A stretch of DNA of 64,000 nt, taken from positions 806,001-870,000 of the forward strand of contig NC_083567.1 of the NCBI RefSeq assembly GCF_019925205.1. Direction: 5' to 3'. Each line of letters starts with the position of its first letter. Within the stretch, counting starts at the first letter, position 1. Under the pieces are notes generated by a model. That model saw only the letters and a program-made list of their open reading frames with translations. It was not told where the DNA came from and did no database searches. The position numbers were made by a program, and so were the translations under genes. Below, piece by piece: positions 13,490 to 27,281 of this stretch. This stretch comes from Metopolophium dirhodum (Eukaryota; Arthropoda; Insecta; Hemiptera; Aphididae).

Positions 13490-13543
13490 GAGGCGACTGG
13501 AGATAAATGTAACGACTTATCCGAGGCATTGTCTAATCTTTAA
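13490..13543 (+). CDS. Possible short terminal coding exon, unassigned
   Basis: A pyrimidine-leaning tract ending TTTATTTCAG precedes 17 open codons (EATGDKCNDLSEALSNL) and a TAA stop; an AATAAA polyadenylation-type signal follows at 13720-13725. The codons look protein-like and contain no repeat. No upstream partner exon is identified, the segment is very short, and overlapping frames exist on the opposite strand, so this is only a candidate. Confidence 0.17.
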   Translation, partial: EATGDKCNDLSEALSNL

Positions 13544-14340
13544 GGTTTTTATATCCGGTCGCATTTGAAAACAATTATTGGCACATGCGCTGATATTAGT
13601 ACGATGTATGAACAACTTGGAAGATAAAACTGTCAGAACTATCAGTGGTGTTCTCTCTGCTGCCCTCTCCTGCAGCGGACGGGCCGTCATGTCGTATGAA
13701 CTGCTACTGTATACTTTTGAAATAAATACCACCGACACGATCGCTGCTGCAATATCAATCGAATTCGGTTATAGTTTCGTGCTCGGAGAGTTTAACGAGA
13801 TAAAGAAATATTCGAAAAATTGTGACGACATAATATAGGTACACAACGTTGTTTTCAATAGCGTTCGATCAAGTTGTTGCGCAAAAACGCTCGATAATTT
13901 CGCACGGAAACCGCGTTTTTCCAGGACACAGTATAATATTATGTTAACCGAATTACGCTCAACGCGTCCGAAACTAAAATTACCGACTTGCACATAGGTA
14001 GTAGTTATAAAATATGGGCATGTATATAACCGCGCCCCCCCGAGCGGTATGACTCGTGGTATATACCGCGGCTAATAAGTCACGATTTCCGGGCCGTGTC
14101 GATAATGACGATTCAATAAACCGCTCTGTGTGTGTACTGTGTGCGTGTGTGTGCGTGTGTCGGCATGTGTGGGCCTCTCATAATGTAATATGTGATGTGA
14201 TATTATTCTTCTCGCAGGGTGGCCGCATCGCACAAACGTGTAATGACCGGCTATTATAGGAGGCGCGCGGGTTTTGATTAGTAGGCGGCGCCCCTTTCGG
14301 GTGAAGAAACGCGCACAGACAGACGGACGGACAGACATGT

Positions 14341-14394
<54 letters not shown>

Positions 14395-14800
14395 TCGGTA
14401 TAATACTATAGTGTTCTACACGAGACGAACCGAACCGGACGAAATTGTGTCATTCGAGTTCGATTTCGCTTCCTCGAAGACGTCTCATTATTATTAGGTG
14501 TTATTATTGTTGTTGTTATATTGTCGTCGTCGTGCCATGCTGGTCTCTCCGCGTCTGGCGTTTAATTGTTTAGGAAAAAAAAATGACGCGGGTGCGCCTC
14601 CCCCCATTGTGTTACGGTTTAGACACCCGGTCGCGTGCACCGACTGAGGCGCGTGCGTGTAACCGGAAATCTGGGATGTGGACGTCGGGTGCGAGGCACG
14701 AACAATGGGGTTCTATACGTGGTCGAGGCACAGAGGTATAACTGCACTGGTATAGGTAATGCGGTATAGCACTGGTATCTATCGTAATATACATGCAATG
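13544..14800. other. Non-coding CpG-rich region around a long GT array
   Basis: No supportable gene. Frames at 13578-13838 (+) and 13517-13738 (-) overlap each other, and neither gives a recognisable protein. It holds GT-rich tracts at 14129-14170 and 14339-14389 and CpG-rich sequence to about 14700. Confidence 0.5.
14315..14389. repeat. Compound microsatellite: (ACAG/ACGG)n then (GT)n
   Basis: ACAGACAGACGGACGG-type tetranucleotides at 14315-14337 run into a GT array at 14339-14389, interrupted once by GA. It is the longest dinucleotide array in the window. Confidence 0.9.
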
Positions 14801-15050
14801 TAAAGCCGGGTTCACACTACACCGTGACGTGTAAAATAATCACAGATACCATAGTTACCAAACGATACTGCATAGTTGAATATATTCACCTTTTGACCGT
14901 ATGGTTGCATTATGTGCGAAAAGGTGATAACTAAAATAAAATAATATTATGTTATCACCAGGTACAATATTCATATCATTGATATTGCGTTTTGGTATAA
15001 ACATAAAAATATGATTTCACACGACACGGTGTAGTGTGAACCCAGCTTTA
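14801..15050. mobile_element. 250-bp MITE with 35-bp terminal inverted repeats
   Basis: The left end TAAAGCCGGGTTCACACT continues to ACACCGTGACGTGTAAA. The right end, reverse complemented, reads TAAAGCTGGGTTCACACT and continues ACACCGTGTCGTGTGAA. The arms match at about 31 of 35 positions. The interior is AT-rich and non-coding. Terminal TA on both sides is compatible with a TA target duplication and a Tc1/mariner-type transposase in trans; the family is inference. Confidence 0.8.
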
Positions 15051-17250
15051 TGTGGGTAAACCACAGATACCTTATACCATAGTATATATAAGGCCTAGTT
15101 TGTAGTACTACACACGCAATAAAATTATTATATTGAGAGCACTTTTCACGTATTTTTTTCCAGTGTTCGAACCGGCGGCGGCGACCTCGCATCGACAATA
15201 TTATAATACTATGGGATATTGCGATACGTACTGCGTTTGGTCGTTTTCTTCTTTTCCTCGTCTGGAACAACGTAATAAATGTATAATTTAATATAAAATC
15301 ATGTTATAGTCTCCCGAAAACGTTACGCATATATTTCGTATCGGCTGCTGCCTGCGCGTTTCGGAAACGACAAGCTGTATAGGCTAATATTTTCATTATT
15401 TTTTTTTTTCCAGCCACCGCAGTCGTATATACACGTGTACAATATACACGTATACATAATATAATATATATGAGCGCGACGTTCCGGGTCATAACAATGA
15501 CTTACTGACGCTATAAATTTTCATTAGCACCGGCCGGCACGCGCGTTTATCCACCGCCGCCGAACGGCAATCGGAAATCTCGCCGCGCGTTATACATTTC
15601 TCCGCGTTATTTATTTATTTACAACGATTTTTTTCCGTACCTCCGACCAGCCCGGTATGATTATTACCACGGGCCTGGTATATATCCCTAGTATACCTGT
15701 ATACATAGTTGTACGCCGAGTTTTTATTTAATCAAAAACCGTCGCCGCCCTCTTCGAATTACGCATGCCGGTCGCTATATATGCACGAGTAACTACCTAC
15801 ACACCTATAGTGCTAATATTGGCACATATTTTCGTGTTATATTGACCATGATAGCATTATAACATCATATTGTATCATTATTGTGATCGTTGTGTTCGAT
15901 TTTTTTTTCTGGTGGACACTCGGCAAAACGTATGCATTAGAGATTGGGGGCCTAAAGTCGGGGACACTTAGAGGTCACGCGAACGACAGACGGTAACTTC
16001 GTTTTGGGCTGTATACTTCACCGCCGTCGATTGTAGATTAAAAGTCGTTTCGATTCGAAGTATCGTTAAATCGTGTCAAAATATATATCAGTGCGATACA
16101 CCTAGTCGACCAACGACCGTCATTGCCTGCGTGTGCTTCTGTAAAGGGAATTTCACGAGTTAAAGTGTTAAACCGATCGACGGAAAACCGATTTAATAAT
16201 AATATCAGCGTCCAGTATATATGACAAAAATGTATTATGAATTGTATTTATACATAAATATATTGCAATTTATTTATTTATCGAATACTACAACTGGCAA
16301 TTGCAATGCCCTCCGCTCACGATTTGAACACTGCGACGATCGCATATGATAATTAGGTCGTCGAACAGACGATCGCGTCTATATGCGATGTAGGTACCTA
16401 TGGTATATTATAATAAAAACAAGGGCGACGTTCAAACCGCGTTTCCATTAAATCAGTTGGCTTTTGTCATCAGTTTTTTTATTCGTTGTAATTCCGCATA
16501 TATTATGTATAGCTAATTACTGCACATCACTAAATCTCTTTCTCACTCCTTCTCCCTCCCCTTCTCTCGCTCGTTCTCTGTATGTATTTACAATATATAT
16601 TTATTTATTATACATATAAATATATATTTTAATGTATACCTAATAGAATACATCCATAATAGTGTACAAGCGTATTTTTTTTATTCATATCTTTCACGCT
16701 GTGTTCGTATGTGCATTATAATGACGTATATAATGTATTTATATATATATGTCTACGCGATATACCTAAATACGTATGTGTATATGCTCGCCCATTATAA
16801 CGCCGCGCTGTGGCCTGCACGCCGTTTATTAATTTGCTCGTTATATTATGTGTAGTGCAATAAATATTTTTTAAATCGAGTCTCGGTCGTACGCATAATA
16901 TAATATATATTAAATAATATGTATAAAACGGTTCGTCGTTGGACCAATATTATAACATGATATATGACCGCAGCAATTAGTTTCGAACAACGCTGATTTG
17001 TATACATATATGCGCATAATACGACGTTATTCGCGACGGACATTTAAAAGTATAAATCCTCGCGAGTCAAACCATACCTACACACACACACACACACACA
17101 CACATTAATAAATGTTATGTTTTTAAATTTACATCGGTGCTCGGGATGACCGCGTGCGGGGCTGCAAAACGGCGGTCCACTTTATCACGGACGCGTATGT
17201 ATATATTATTATTTATAGGTATTACAGTATATTATTATCACATATTTCTA
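15051..17250. other. Non-coding, mixed CpG-rich and AT-rich
   Basis: No gene. Two T-tract plus CCAG acceptor-like sites on the plus strand (near 15163 and 15413) precede short open stretches, but neither has a partner. A dyad (ATCGCATAT near 16340 with ATATGCGAT near 16382) and a (CA)12 array at 17081-17104 are visible. Confidence 0.5.
17081..17104. repeat. (CA)12 microsatellite
   Basis: Uninterrupted CA run. Confidence 0.9.
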
Positions 17251-17574
17251 TATAGTACTAGATAGCGAACTCCTGCCACGAATTGAAGCTTCAAGGTCGG
17301 TTGGCAATTGTATGGTATTTCATATGACAAATAAGATGATATTGTGATTTATCGTATTTTATTATTTCTAAACATATTGTTAAAAAAAAATATATTTTAT
17401 ATAAGTCATTTTACATTTACTATATTATTTGACCATTAAAAAAAATATTATTCCTAATACATTTTGTAAAACGAATGAAATGTTTTGCCAACCAACAAAA
17501 TGGCGGCCGTCCACAGCTGAGCTTCACTTGTAAAAATGTAAATTGTATAGGAGTTCCTTATCTAGTGTAGTATA
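17251..17574. mobile_element. MITE-like element with CTAGATA..GAACTCCT ends
   Basis: The left end contains CTAGATAGCGAACTCCT. The right end contains AGGAGTTCCTTATCTAG, its near-exact reverse complement with two mismatches. A second inverted pair lies inside: CGGTTGGCAA near 17299 and TTGCCAACC near 17486. The element is about 324 bp with no coding capacity. The superfamily is not resolved, and a target duplication is only suggested by TAGTA on both sides. Confidence 0.6.
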
Positions 17575-20060
17575 GAAGTCTGTGATTATTATATTCGAGT
17601 CATTGAGACCAATAAAACGACCATCACGCGAGCGATTGTACGTAAATTCGATCAATTGCGCAAAATACACGGTCATCGCGTATATAATAATATTATTATG
17701 ATGGTGACAACGCGAGTGTCTGTTGAGTGCACGACGATAAAATATTCAACTGGATAAGGTATTCGTCTCATCCCGGAAATCACCGGCATTTAGCTCGAAC
17801 TAACCATAATAATAATATAATACGATTATATCTATTTCTATAGAATGGTCACACGAAAAATATATAATAAACGCTTATAGTGAAAATCGCTGTAGTCTTA
17901 TATGAACCATAAACTAATGTAGGGCTAGGTATTTGATTAACATCTTACACGTACGACGAATTATTAGCAACACTATAATATTTATAAGTGCCCGGTGCAG
18001 GGCATTGATTGATAACGTCTTGACATTTCACATAATATCACCGTGACTTCGACATCTTCGAGATAGAAAACAGCGGCTCACTCACGAATCACATGACATT
18101 ATACATAATATTCTTACTCGATATTATGACGTATAATACACGTCATATAGGTGGTAGGTTAGGTACTCGCCCAAAACCTAAAGCCATATATTATTATAAT
18201 ATCATAACGGCGAAACAGCGAATCCCCTGTTTTTCGCTATTCCCCGTTCGTGTCACAGAATAAACTTTGGCTGCAGAAGTAGATTTGTGCCGTACAGTAA
18301 GTAGGTATACCATAATATAATAGCACCTTACACGCATACCGGAATCGCGGTGCCCGTTGATCCGGAGCCAAATTTATCTCTCCGCATACGTGCCCGGCAC
18401 CTCGCGAAAGCGGAATAATAACGCGTGGCGCTTTACTATTATATGTCGTTGAAAATCTACGAAAGCGGTGGTACTGCCGTATCAAACTGAAATCCTACCG
18501 CACACACACACTCAGGTCTGACTATCATTGTTATTATTACGACCGTTTATATATACATATATATAACCTAACCTATATAAATATATTATAATATTACATT
18601 ATATACATAATAATAATATTATCACATTTGCACTCCTTCCGCAGCCACACACTTCGCCCGTATACACGTATCTCTCTCTATATATATATATATATAAACA
18701 TATTATATACATCTTACATCTTACGTATACGCGTATAGGTATATATACGTAATTTATGTGAAAGTGTGGTGAGTACATTATCTTACGTCGGTGCGAGCTG
18801 AGCATGTGCAGATATCGGCGATATGACCGCGGTATATATGATATGATATATATATAAGTATACCGCTATACACGAATACACTGCTGCACAAACGGTATAT
18901 AACCGTCGAAAACCCGCAGATAAGCAGCTGAGCTAATTGCCGGGCGCCAACAGCAATAATTCGACTGGAAGCAATTATATTATATCATAGTGTACATAAA
19001 TATATACATATACCGATATGTATTAAAGGTATGTATATGTTATATGCTTCGGGACTATTGTGCAGGGTTATGTTATGTATATGTATATTAATTATATAGG
19101 GTTACAAGACTCGGGCGGCGGCGGCGGAGTAGGAGGAGGAGGAGATCTAAACGCGGCAGTATGATGGCAAAGGATTTTCGCGGCCTTGCAGCGAGCGGGG
19201 AAGAGTCGAAACGAACGTTGCCTTTAATAATAATAATTATTATTATTATTATTTTATTATTATTATTATCGTCGCCATTCTGCCCGCGCCAGCGCGACGA
19301 GTGCGTGCGGTGCCAAAAGTCGTGAGAGTGGAACGTTTCGATAAGAGAGAAAAGCTTTCGGCCGGCAGTTTGTTCGGCACAATTAAAACAGACGCCGCGC
19401 ATATACGCGAAACTTTTCACCGATGAAAATATATTATACAGATGTTCGATATCGTTAAACTATATATAATACACACACACATATATATGGATGTCCTGCT
19501 GCTCGCAGAAAATCCTGTCGAGGAGAGGGAGCCGAGAATTCAAGATGTTGCAATAAATTGTGCACATAAATATTATGTACGCGGGGAATGAGAAGTTTTA
19601 TGCAATAATAATATTAATGATGCATTAAATCGAACCCAGTGCCTTCGAGAGTGCACGCAGAGAATCGGGAAAAGCGCGCATGTGATTGGACGGTGTGCAG
19701 CGGGTAAAAGAGAACAAGTCAAATTTCGGATAAATTATATAAACAGGGTATCTACATATTATTTTCTTTTAGAAAAACTGAAATAACATTCAACGTCGTT
19801 TCTATTGCAAAAATATGCACGATAGCACTGTCACGACAACTCTCATCTTAAATTATAGTTGTGAAGAACGAAAAATACATTTATACAGTCAAAATGGTTA
19901 GGAAAAGTTTCTTTTCGTTTTCTAGAAAGTTGGGGTTTTTGACTTGTTCGCTATTATCCAAAAACTGTCCATATTTTCAGGGCGATCAACGTGTATGGTT
20001 TTTTATAGTTTTGAGTTGAAGCTAATTTAAAAAAAAAAAAAAAACGTTTTGGTGCACTTT
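17575..20060. other. Non-coding, microsatellite-rich
   Basis: No gene. It contains TC/TA dinucleotide runs at about 18671-18697, a (CGG)n-(AGG)n purine tract at 19110-19144, an (ATT)n array at about 19228-19269 and an A-run at about 20029-20043. The minus-strand frame at 19088-19420 is mainly these repeats. Confidence 0.5.
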
Positions 20061-23030
20061 GTATAATATAATATTACCTATATATTAGTACTTGAAAACA
20101 TATTATATAATTCAACAATATATTATTATACCTATAGATCTTTTGTTGTCCATACAATATTGTAATTTTCTATTTATTCCTATATAAGTAAGTTTGACAA
20201 ATGTGTAATGATAAAGTTCACACGAGAACGAGGAGTCATCTTTAAACTAGTTAAACTTATTGTATTTGCTCAAATTAGTAAAATTAGTACTCAAACAACT
20301 TTTCTATTAGGTACCAATTTATACGTACCTAGTTGTTGTAAAATAAAATTTTTTATAACATTTTTAAATTTAAAATTAATTTTCTATTGCTTCAAGTTAG
20401 AATCGTGTAACCTATATAGGTACATAATATATCGATGTTAAATTCTGTATAAGCTTTAGTACCAATATATAATTTAGAGAGGTTTAAAACAATTTTTAAA
20501 CAAGCGTATTACTATTTTGCAGAATTACTCTTTTCGCTTATTTTTAGTCTCTCAAAAACGTAATTTTATTAGAAATCTAACAAATACTGGGCGAGCATGA
20601 TAAATCCGTGACGCGATTGGTCGCGGTGCCTTGACATGGTATATTACATCGACGATGGTGTTCTTACCATGATAGGTAATGAGAGTTTTGCATTGCTTTC
20701 TGTCTATTTCTTGTTTTATTTCTACCTATTTAGTTAACATCGTTATTGTATTATGTATTATTATTTGTTTATAACAATGTTTTATCATCACAGAAAATAT
20801 AGCCAAATGTTGTTGTTTAGTTTTTAAAATGCTAAAGGCCTATTATAAACATGCGTTTATAATATATTACCATCATTTTATTATAATGTAAAAGTCACGG
20901 TTCGGAGAATCGTTTTGATAAATAAACGCAAAAGATAATATATAATATTATGTTAAAATAATATAAGTTTGCAAAAAAACTAAAATAAACAACTTGGAAA
21001 TTATATTTCATACTTTTGTATAAACGATGAATAATATACACCCACGTGAGTCTTGTTAACATAATACGACTGTTCGTGTTTAATGTGTAACTGAAATACT
21101 TTTATCGTCGCATCACGCTAACTTTATTGGTATAAGTACAAGGGGAGGGGAGAAACCGTGTATTCGCCATTTTTTGGCTCTTACATTGTATCTCTATGAT
21201 GAGAAAACGATGCTTAATATTAAAATGATTTTTCAGGTACATTTATTCGAAACGCCTACCTAGTACATAATAATATTATGGATAAAATATATATACAAAA
21301 AGATTTTGTAAACGATGAGCACAAATGGCAATCAGACTTCGGGAAGAGTTTCGGATGATTAGCGAGGGTGGAAAAATCGAAAAATAATTTACGAATTCCA
21401 AATTATCACTATTCGACATTAGTCTACAGTAACTGGTATAAATAAGCATAAAAACTACGTGTAGGTACCTACGCTTCAAAGTTATTGTTCAATTGTAACC
21501 GTATATGATGGTGTCTGAAAGACGAAGGTATATTTTTTATCGTCTTGACTTCAATATATCAAAATTCATGAAAACTGAATATTATTTGATATATTATCCA
21601 CCATTTTATATTAATATTTAATACAATATTTTGACAAAATTACGATAATCAATGTACCTACCTATTTACTCTCTGAAAAACTGTATAATATAGTATTGTT
21701 ATTTTATTTAATATGGCAACGTATAACAATTATAATATACTACCTAGCTAGTTATATATTATTATACTATACACATTTATTTTGTTTTATTTTGATTTTA
21801 TAGTTTTTTAATTCACATGTTCATATAGATACATATTAATATTAATAAATCTAGGAGAGGCTATTACGTTTGAATTATTATTATTTTAATTGTTATTATT
21901 TAATGACCTGCAGCAGACGACCCTTCAGATCAATCCTACGCCTATTATGCTAATACAGAAATAGAAATCAGGATCCATTGTAATTGTCTTTACTTCACTT
22001 AGAAGTTTCGAATATTAAGAAAATATAACGTTTAATTATTTGAGTCGTTGGTATTTAATCGTTTCCGATTGTTGTGTACAACATAATAATAATATAATCA
22101 CACATATTATTTCATTGTATCTTGGAACCATTAAGCGAGTCATCATAATATAATACGGTTATATTATTATGTGTGTTACGTTTGGTTTTTTTTCCTCAAA
22201 AACTTTCTTTTCACTACCATTTTTAAAATCATAATAATTCAGTGGAACTAAACGACTATATAGGTACCACTGCAAAACACAGGCCGTGTGTACCTATTTA
22301 CTATTAACTGCAGTTATCTTTAATCAAATGAATAAGATATAGGCACTCTTAACTCTTACTTCAGACATAGGTTTATAAGCGATATACATAGTACGCTTTT
22401 TCGTTCACAGATGGATTATTTTATGTGTCGAGTTTAAGGCGGTGCATACATTTTATGTATTAGCGGTGCACCTATAATGTTGTATACAATATGCGTGTTG
22501 CTATATGTGCCTCGCGCATCTGAAGGTATATATTTTAGACGAACAAATTATTCAAAAGAAAGGAACCATCGGGGACTCGGATGAGGTTTTTAAAAGTTGT
22601 TGTATCGAGGATATAAGACGTGAACGTTGAGTGGAATCGCGGTTCAATTTGAAACTTTGTATGCTAACGAGCGAGTACAGTAAGTCTGCACTATAAGAAA
22701 ATCTAGCTAAGTTGTGCGCCACCGTGATTTCATTTTTTTTTCCAAGAGGCATTTTACGCGGTTTCTATGTTATGAACAATTTGATTAATATATATGTATA
22801 GGTATATATAAAACCGCGAGAAAACTTTTCGTTGTGTTTACTCAATAGAAATTTCAAAAACAAGCCGTGCGTACCAAAGTTAAAGTTAGGTAAATGATCA
22901 TTAAATCATTGCATCGCAACAAACATGGCAGATTAAATATTATTTCAACATCAATTATAGTTTGGTAAACAATTTTTTCTTAAGCTAATATACTGTCAGA
23001 CGTATAGAATATATATTTATACTTTTATAT
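20061..23030. other. AT-rich non-coding sequence
   Basis: No gene or element with clear ends. Only short AT-derived frames are present. CpG and microsatellites are sparser than in the flanking blocks. Confidence 0.5.
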
Positions 23031-24790
23031 ACAGCTTTGTATGTATAATTATATGAGTTTGTGTGTGTGTGCGCAACACGCGTATTACCTATATACCTAT
23101 TACCTATACATAGGAACGTGTTACAATGTGCTTCGCGACGTCTTGTTAAAAGTTAACGTAGTGTGCGCATCACTTCACTTTTTTAATAAATCGTTAAATC
23201 CCGTGTGCACTTCAGACGTTCGATATGGATACGAGCATAACATTATAAAAATAATAATAACCATTATTATTTTATTATTACATTATCAGCATATAGTCTT
23301 CTGGGGGAACTCATAGGTATAAATAATTATATATACATATAGTCGAGATATATTTCCGTATATACCATTATTATACCTATATAGTATATATATATATATA
23401 TACGTATACTTATAAATACTACATAGGTTACATACCTACACAAAGATTTAAACGTTCCGGCGATAGACTATTCGCAAGCACGCGGTGCCGTCCGGGCACA
23501 CACCGTCTTGGCAGATTATAATATAATAATAATATATAAACGCGTTTAATAATATTTCCTCCTCGTCGATCTTCCTTATAAAGGAACGAGTTGAACACAT
23601 ATTATTTAATATCGCGCAGTCGGAAAAAAAAACTATGGCCGAACACGCCGGGTGAGGGTCGTATAATGTGTACGATGAGTTGCACAACCGATACGGTTTT
23701 AATATTATATGTTGTAATATATAAGTATGTAATAATGGTACAAGGTATATGGTGTATATAATAATATAATATCGTGCGGCACAAAGTTCGCTTCCGTTGC
23801 TATATATTATTGTATTATATCCGTCTCGACGGATTCCGTCAGCTTTCATCGCATCGTATATATTACAATATACCTATATAGGTATATATACTCTTTCTAG
23901 GGCATCTGTGCAGCGACTGGCTAGGGGGTACCTGCTTGGAGCGACCGCGTTTTTTTCATCTTCGGTTCGTGTAAAACTTATAAGGGTTTTTGATCGAACG
24001 CGTTTACGCCACTGCTGGTTGTTTCTGACAGACGCTCGCTATATACCTACTGTATATATAATGTGCGGGAGCGTGCGCACCTTACGTCATATAACGTGTG
24101 TATATAATACTTGCTTCCCCCCCCCTCTAACCTACCCATCGTGCCGACAACCGTTTTTTCGAATGATTGATAACAAACGATCGCGCGTACAAAACTCTTT
24201 TGAAAACACGAACAGCGCAGCGTCTACACCCCCTCCACACCCGCACCCACACGAGAGTGTCGAGAGGGCGCGAGCTTTTAATTATTTTATAGACTTTCTC
24301 TTTCTCTCCCCCGATATCTCACCCTCTCCCTCACCCCGTCCCTGTAGCGCGTTATACATACGTCACATTATATTGTACTCGAAATTACAATATTATATAT
24401 AAAATAATAACGCGCGCGTACAAAAATCTTCCGCTTATCCGAAAACCTGTCACGACGAAACTTTTCCGATGTTTCTGCACATATATACGTCGCATCACTG
24501 TTCCGAACACGCCGTCCCACTCTTTCTCCTCATCCTTCTCCTTCTCCTCCTCCTCCTCGTCCTCCTTCTCTTTCTCCTTTTCCTCCTCCTGTGGCCCGGC
24601 GGGCGTAGTCTGCAGCCTCAGTTCAACTATATATTATATACACTCGAGCATATTATCCCAATCTCCGTTCGTTATTTATACCACGTGAAACCAAACCTCT
24701 ACAATCTACACACGCACCAGGCAAGTGGATTTAAATATGATATTGGCGGAGGCGAGCACTTTACCTCCGGTCCATTCGCAATGTGATCAT
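23031..24790. other. Non-coding CpG/microsatellite block; large open frame rejected
   Basis: The 201-codon plus-strand frame at 23797-24402 and the 133-codon minus-strand frame at 23448-23849 overlap. Both are rich in Tyr/Ile runs from TAT repeats and Pro/Ser runs from C-rich tracts. No domain is recognisable. A 20-bp perfect palindrome lies at 23868-23887 and a long pyrimidine tract at 24521-24590. Confidence 0.5.
24521..24590. repeat. 70-nt polypyrimidine tract, (CTC/CTT)n
   Basis: Almost pure C/T on the plus strand, with only an A near 24532 and a G near 24559 interrupting. It is the basis of the poly-Leu run in the frame at 24469-24786, which is therefore rejected as a gene. Confidence 0.85.
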
Positions 24791-27281
24791 CGATCACGTC
24801 GATCACGAGCGTGCAGCCATTATACAGTGGCTATTTTTACTGCAATCTTTAAAGACTCAAAAACATTTATCGACATAATACAGCACGTGGGTTTTCAATG
24901 ATAATTGCATTTTTTTTCTAGTGGTAGCTATAAATGCTCTTTTCAGTACAAATCTGTTGCATGTCGCGTTAAATAAATACAAAATTTTTTTAGAATGTTT
25001 GGTTTTTGAAGGCGTTTATAATAATTTGTAGAGGAATAGAGGATTTTATACGAAAGTTGAAATTGAAAAAATGTATTTCAAGATTCTAACCATGGAATCC
25101 AATAGGTACATATTTATTCTTCGACCAACACCAATAATTAAAATTAATCAAATTTTGCATTTGATGCTCCATACAATTCGATACTGACCGTTATATACGT
25201 AAAGTTTAACCTGCAGCTACCTCTCCGTGAACAAACCTTTATAACCACTGGAAACAAATAAACCAACTTCAGCATCATCAAATTAATACACCACCTAATT
25301 TTCATACAAATTATACAAAACGATTTAAATGATATATTTATATGTAGGTACAATGCATGTTAGATCCTAAACATGTTAAATATACCCATCATATTTGTGT
25401 CGTGATTATATAGTTGCCTAATGCATTTTATAAAAGTGTCATTTTACATTTTTAGGGCATGAATGCATTTTCGATAATGCACTATCTTAGTTGTTTAGAC
25501 CATCAAATTTAAATTTAAAATTGAATTCGTATCACCCTTGAGATTTGAGTCATATCGAGACTAGAATGTCGACTAAAATATATTATTTAGCTATACAACT
25601 TTACATAGCACGTTTTGAAAAATGACAATATAATATATACGAGTATAAACTGAATAATTGTTAGTTTTTACATGTTAGGCTGTAACACAAAATAAAAATG
25701 TGTGTGTTTGTGTACTAGCTATACTGTTATATATTTTTTATAGGATTGACTTATTTCCGCCGTCCATTTAAATGTCGTCCGCGAAAATAATGTTTATCGA
25801 TCCTTGCACATTGCGTATATTTTTAAACCCTAGCCACTGTGACAAACGTCGTCGTCGCAGTTTAATCATTATACGTGCAAACACAGAATTGCCAAGAGAT
25901 TCCCTTTTTTTTTAGATACTTATAATATTTCAAGCAAAATATCGCACGTGTTTGATATGATTTTGGCAATCGCGTGACTTTTTGTCGGTCTGAATACGTC
26001 TTTCATAATAACGAATACGCGATCTTTAGCCGGATTCGCACTAATGACATGCATTATACGCGACACCATACATTAAAAACGTTATATTTTCTAAGTCGAA
26101 ATTTCGTAATTTTAATACATACCATTTTTTTTTTTAAGCTCACGAAATGCCATAAAGTATCTATCAATAGAATATGCGTGTAAAATTATAACATCACTCA
26201 GGGTTAAATGACATTCTTTTGCGTCGCACCAACTGTTCTGCAGCGTATACGTATGATTTAGGTGTATATATATGTAGATATATTGTATTATATTATTATG
26301 TATTACATAAAAAAAATTAATGCTCGTATTTATTTTTTTTTTTATGAAATTTTTATACTCGCGGCGGACGTTAATGCGTATAGTAACGAATGCACGCAAA
26401 CGTATATTATTATATTATACAATAATATTATATACCTATACTCGCACCGATACGCGCAATATTGATGGTCCCGACGAAAGATATTTTATATTTTATATTA
26501 TATTAATATTATTATCCGGACGAACGTCCACCACGGTGTGTATATATATATATAGGTATACTATGACGTATATTATATTATAGTCATGAGCACGTTAAAC
26601 CGAAAACGCTATAATTTGTTTGTCGTATAACATTTCGTAAAAAAAAATTACCTTCGAAACTCACCTACACGCGACAGCGGGCCGTGCGTATACATATATA
26701 ACTGGTCTTGATTTGTTTCGCGGTCCGTCGCGTTAATAAACGTTTCGTTTTTTTTCCCCATATAGGTACCTATCTGTTGTGAGTATATTATAATAATATA
26801 TAATCACTGTGTTTACAATATTATAATATACAATCGTTATCTCGACTGACGATCTCTTTTGAATAAATATTGTTTCGATATCGTCTCGTATAATAATTTT
26901 AAATATTATTATTATAATATACATTCGACGTCATAATATTATCGGATATATATTACGTGTGTACCTACCTAAGGGGCTGGGAGTTATTCTTAAAAATATC
27001 ATATGCATAATAATAAAATATAGTATATAACATATGTCACGAATTCCTATAAATGCAGTTTAATTATTTAATGCATGTTTATTATGTATGCGTAAAACAC
27101 GTTTCAGGAGAAACCGATTTATTTGATTTTTTTTAATAACAAGAGTACACGACAATCGCAGAATAAATTGTTCGATATCACTTTAGGCCCGATTTGTCGT
27201 GCAACTTTACCTATATAAGTACATTTCAATCCAGAAAGCACAAAATATTGTTTAATTTTATCATGCGTTTTATACGATATA
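24791..27281. other. AT-rich non-coding sequence
   Basis: No gene. Numerous short AT-derived frames overlap on both strands between 25974 and 26924. No repeat with clear ends was found. Confidence 0.5.

Noticed and set aside
15150..15280. Plus-strand acceptor-like TTTTTTTCCAG followed by an open stretch
   Set aside because: No donor or partner exon, a competing open frame on the minus strand, and the pyrimidine tract is a simple T-run of a kind common here.
19755..20068. Possible MITE between CAGGGTATCTACAT and GGTGCACTTTGTATA
   Set aside because: The two ends resemble transposon tips individually, but as inverted repeats they match at only about half of positions; no second copy seen.
21190..21240. 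ATGATGA word resembling a C/D-box snoRNA C box
   Set aside because: No D box (CTGA) at suitable distance and no terminal stem, so no snoRNA is supported.
23797..24402. 201-codon open frame, the longest in the window
   Set aside because: Composition follows TAT repeats and C-rich tracts, no domain is recognisable, and an overlapping frame of similar quality exists on the other strand.
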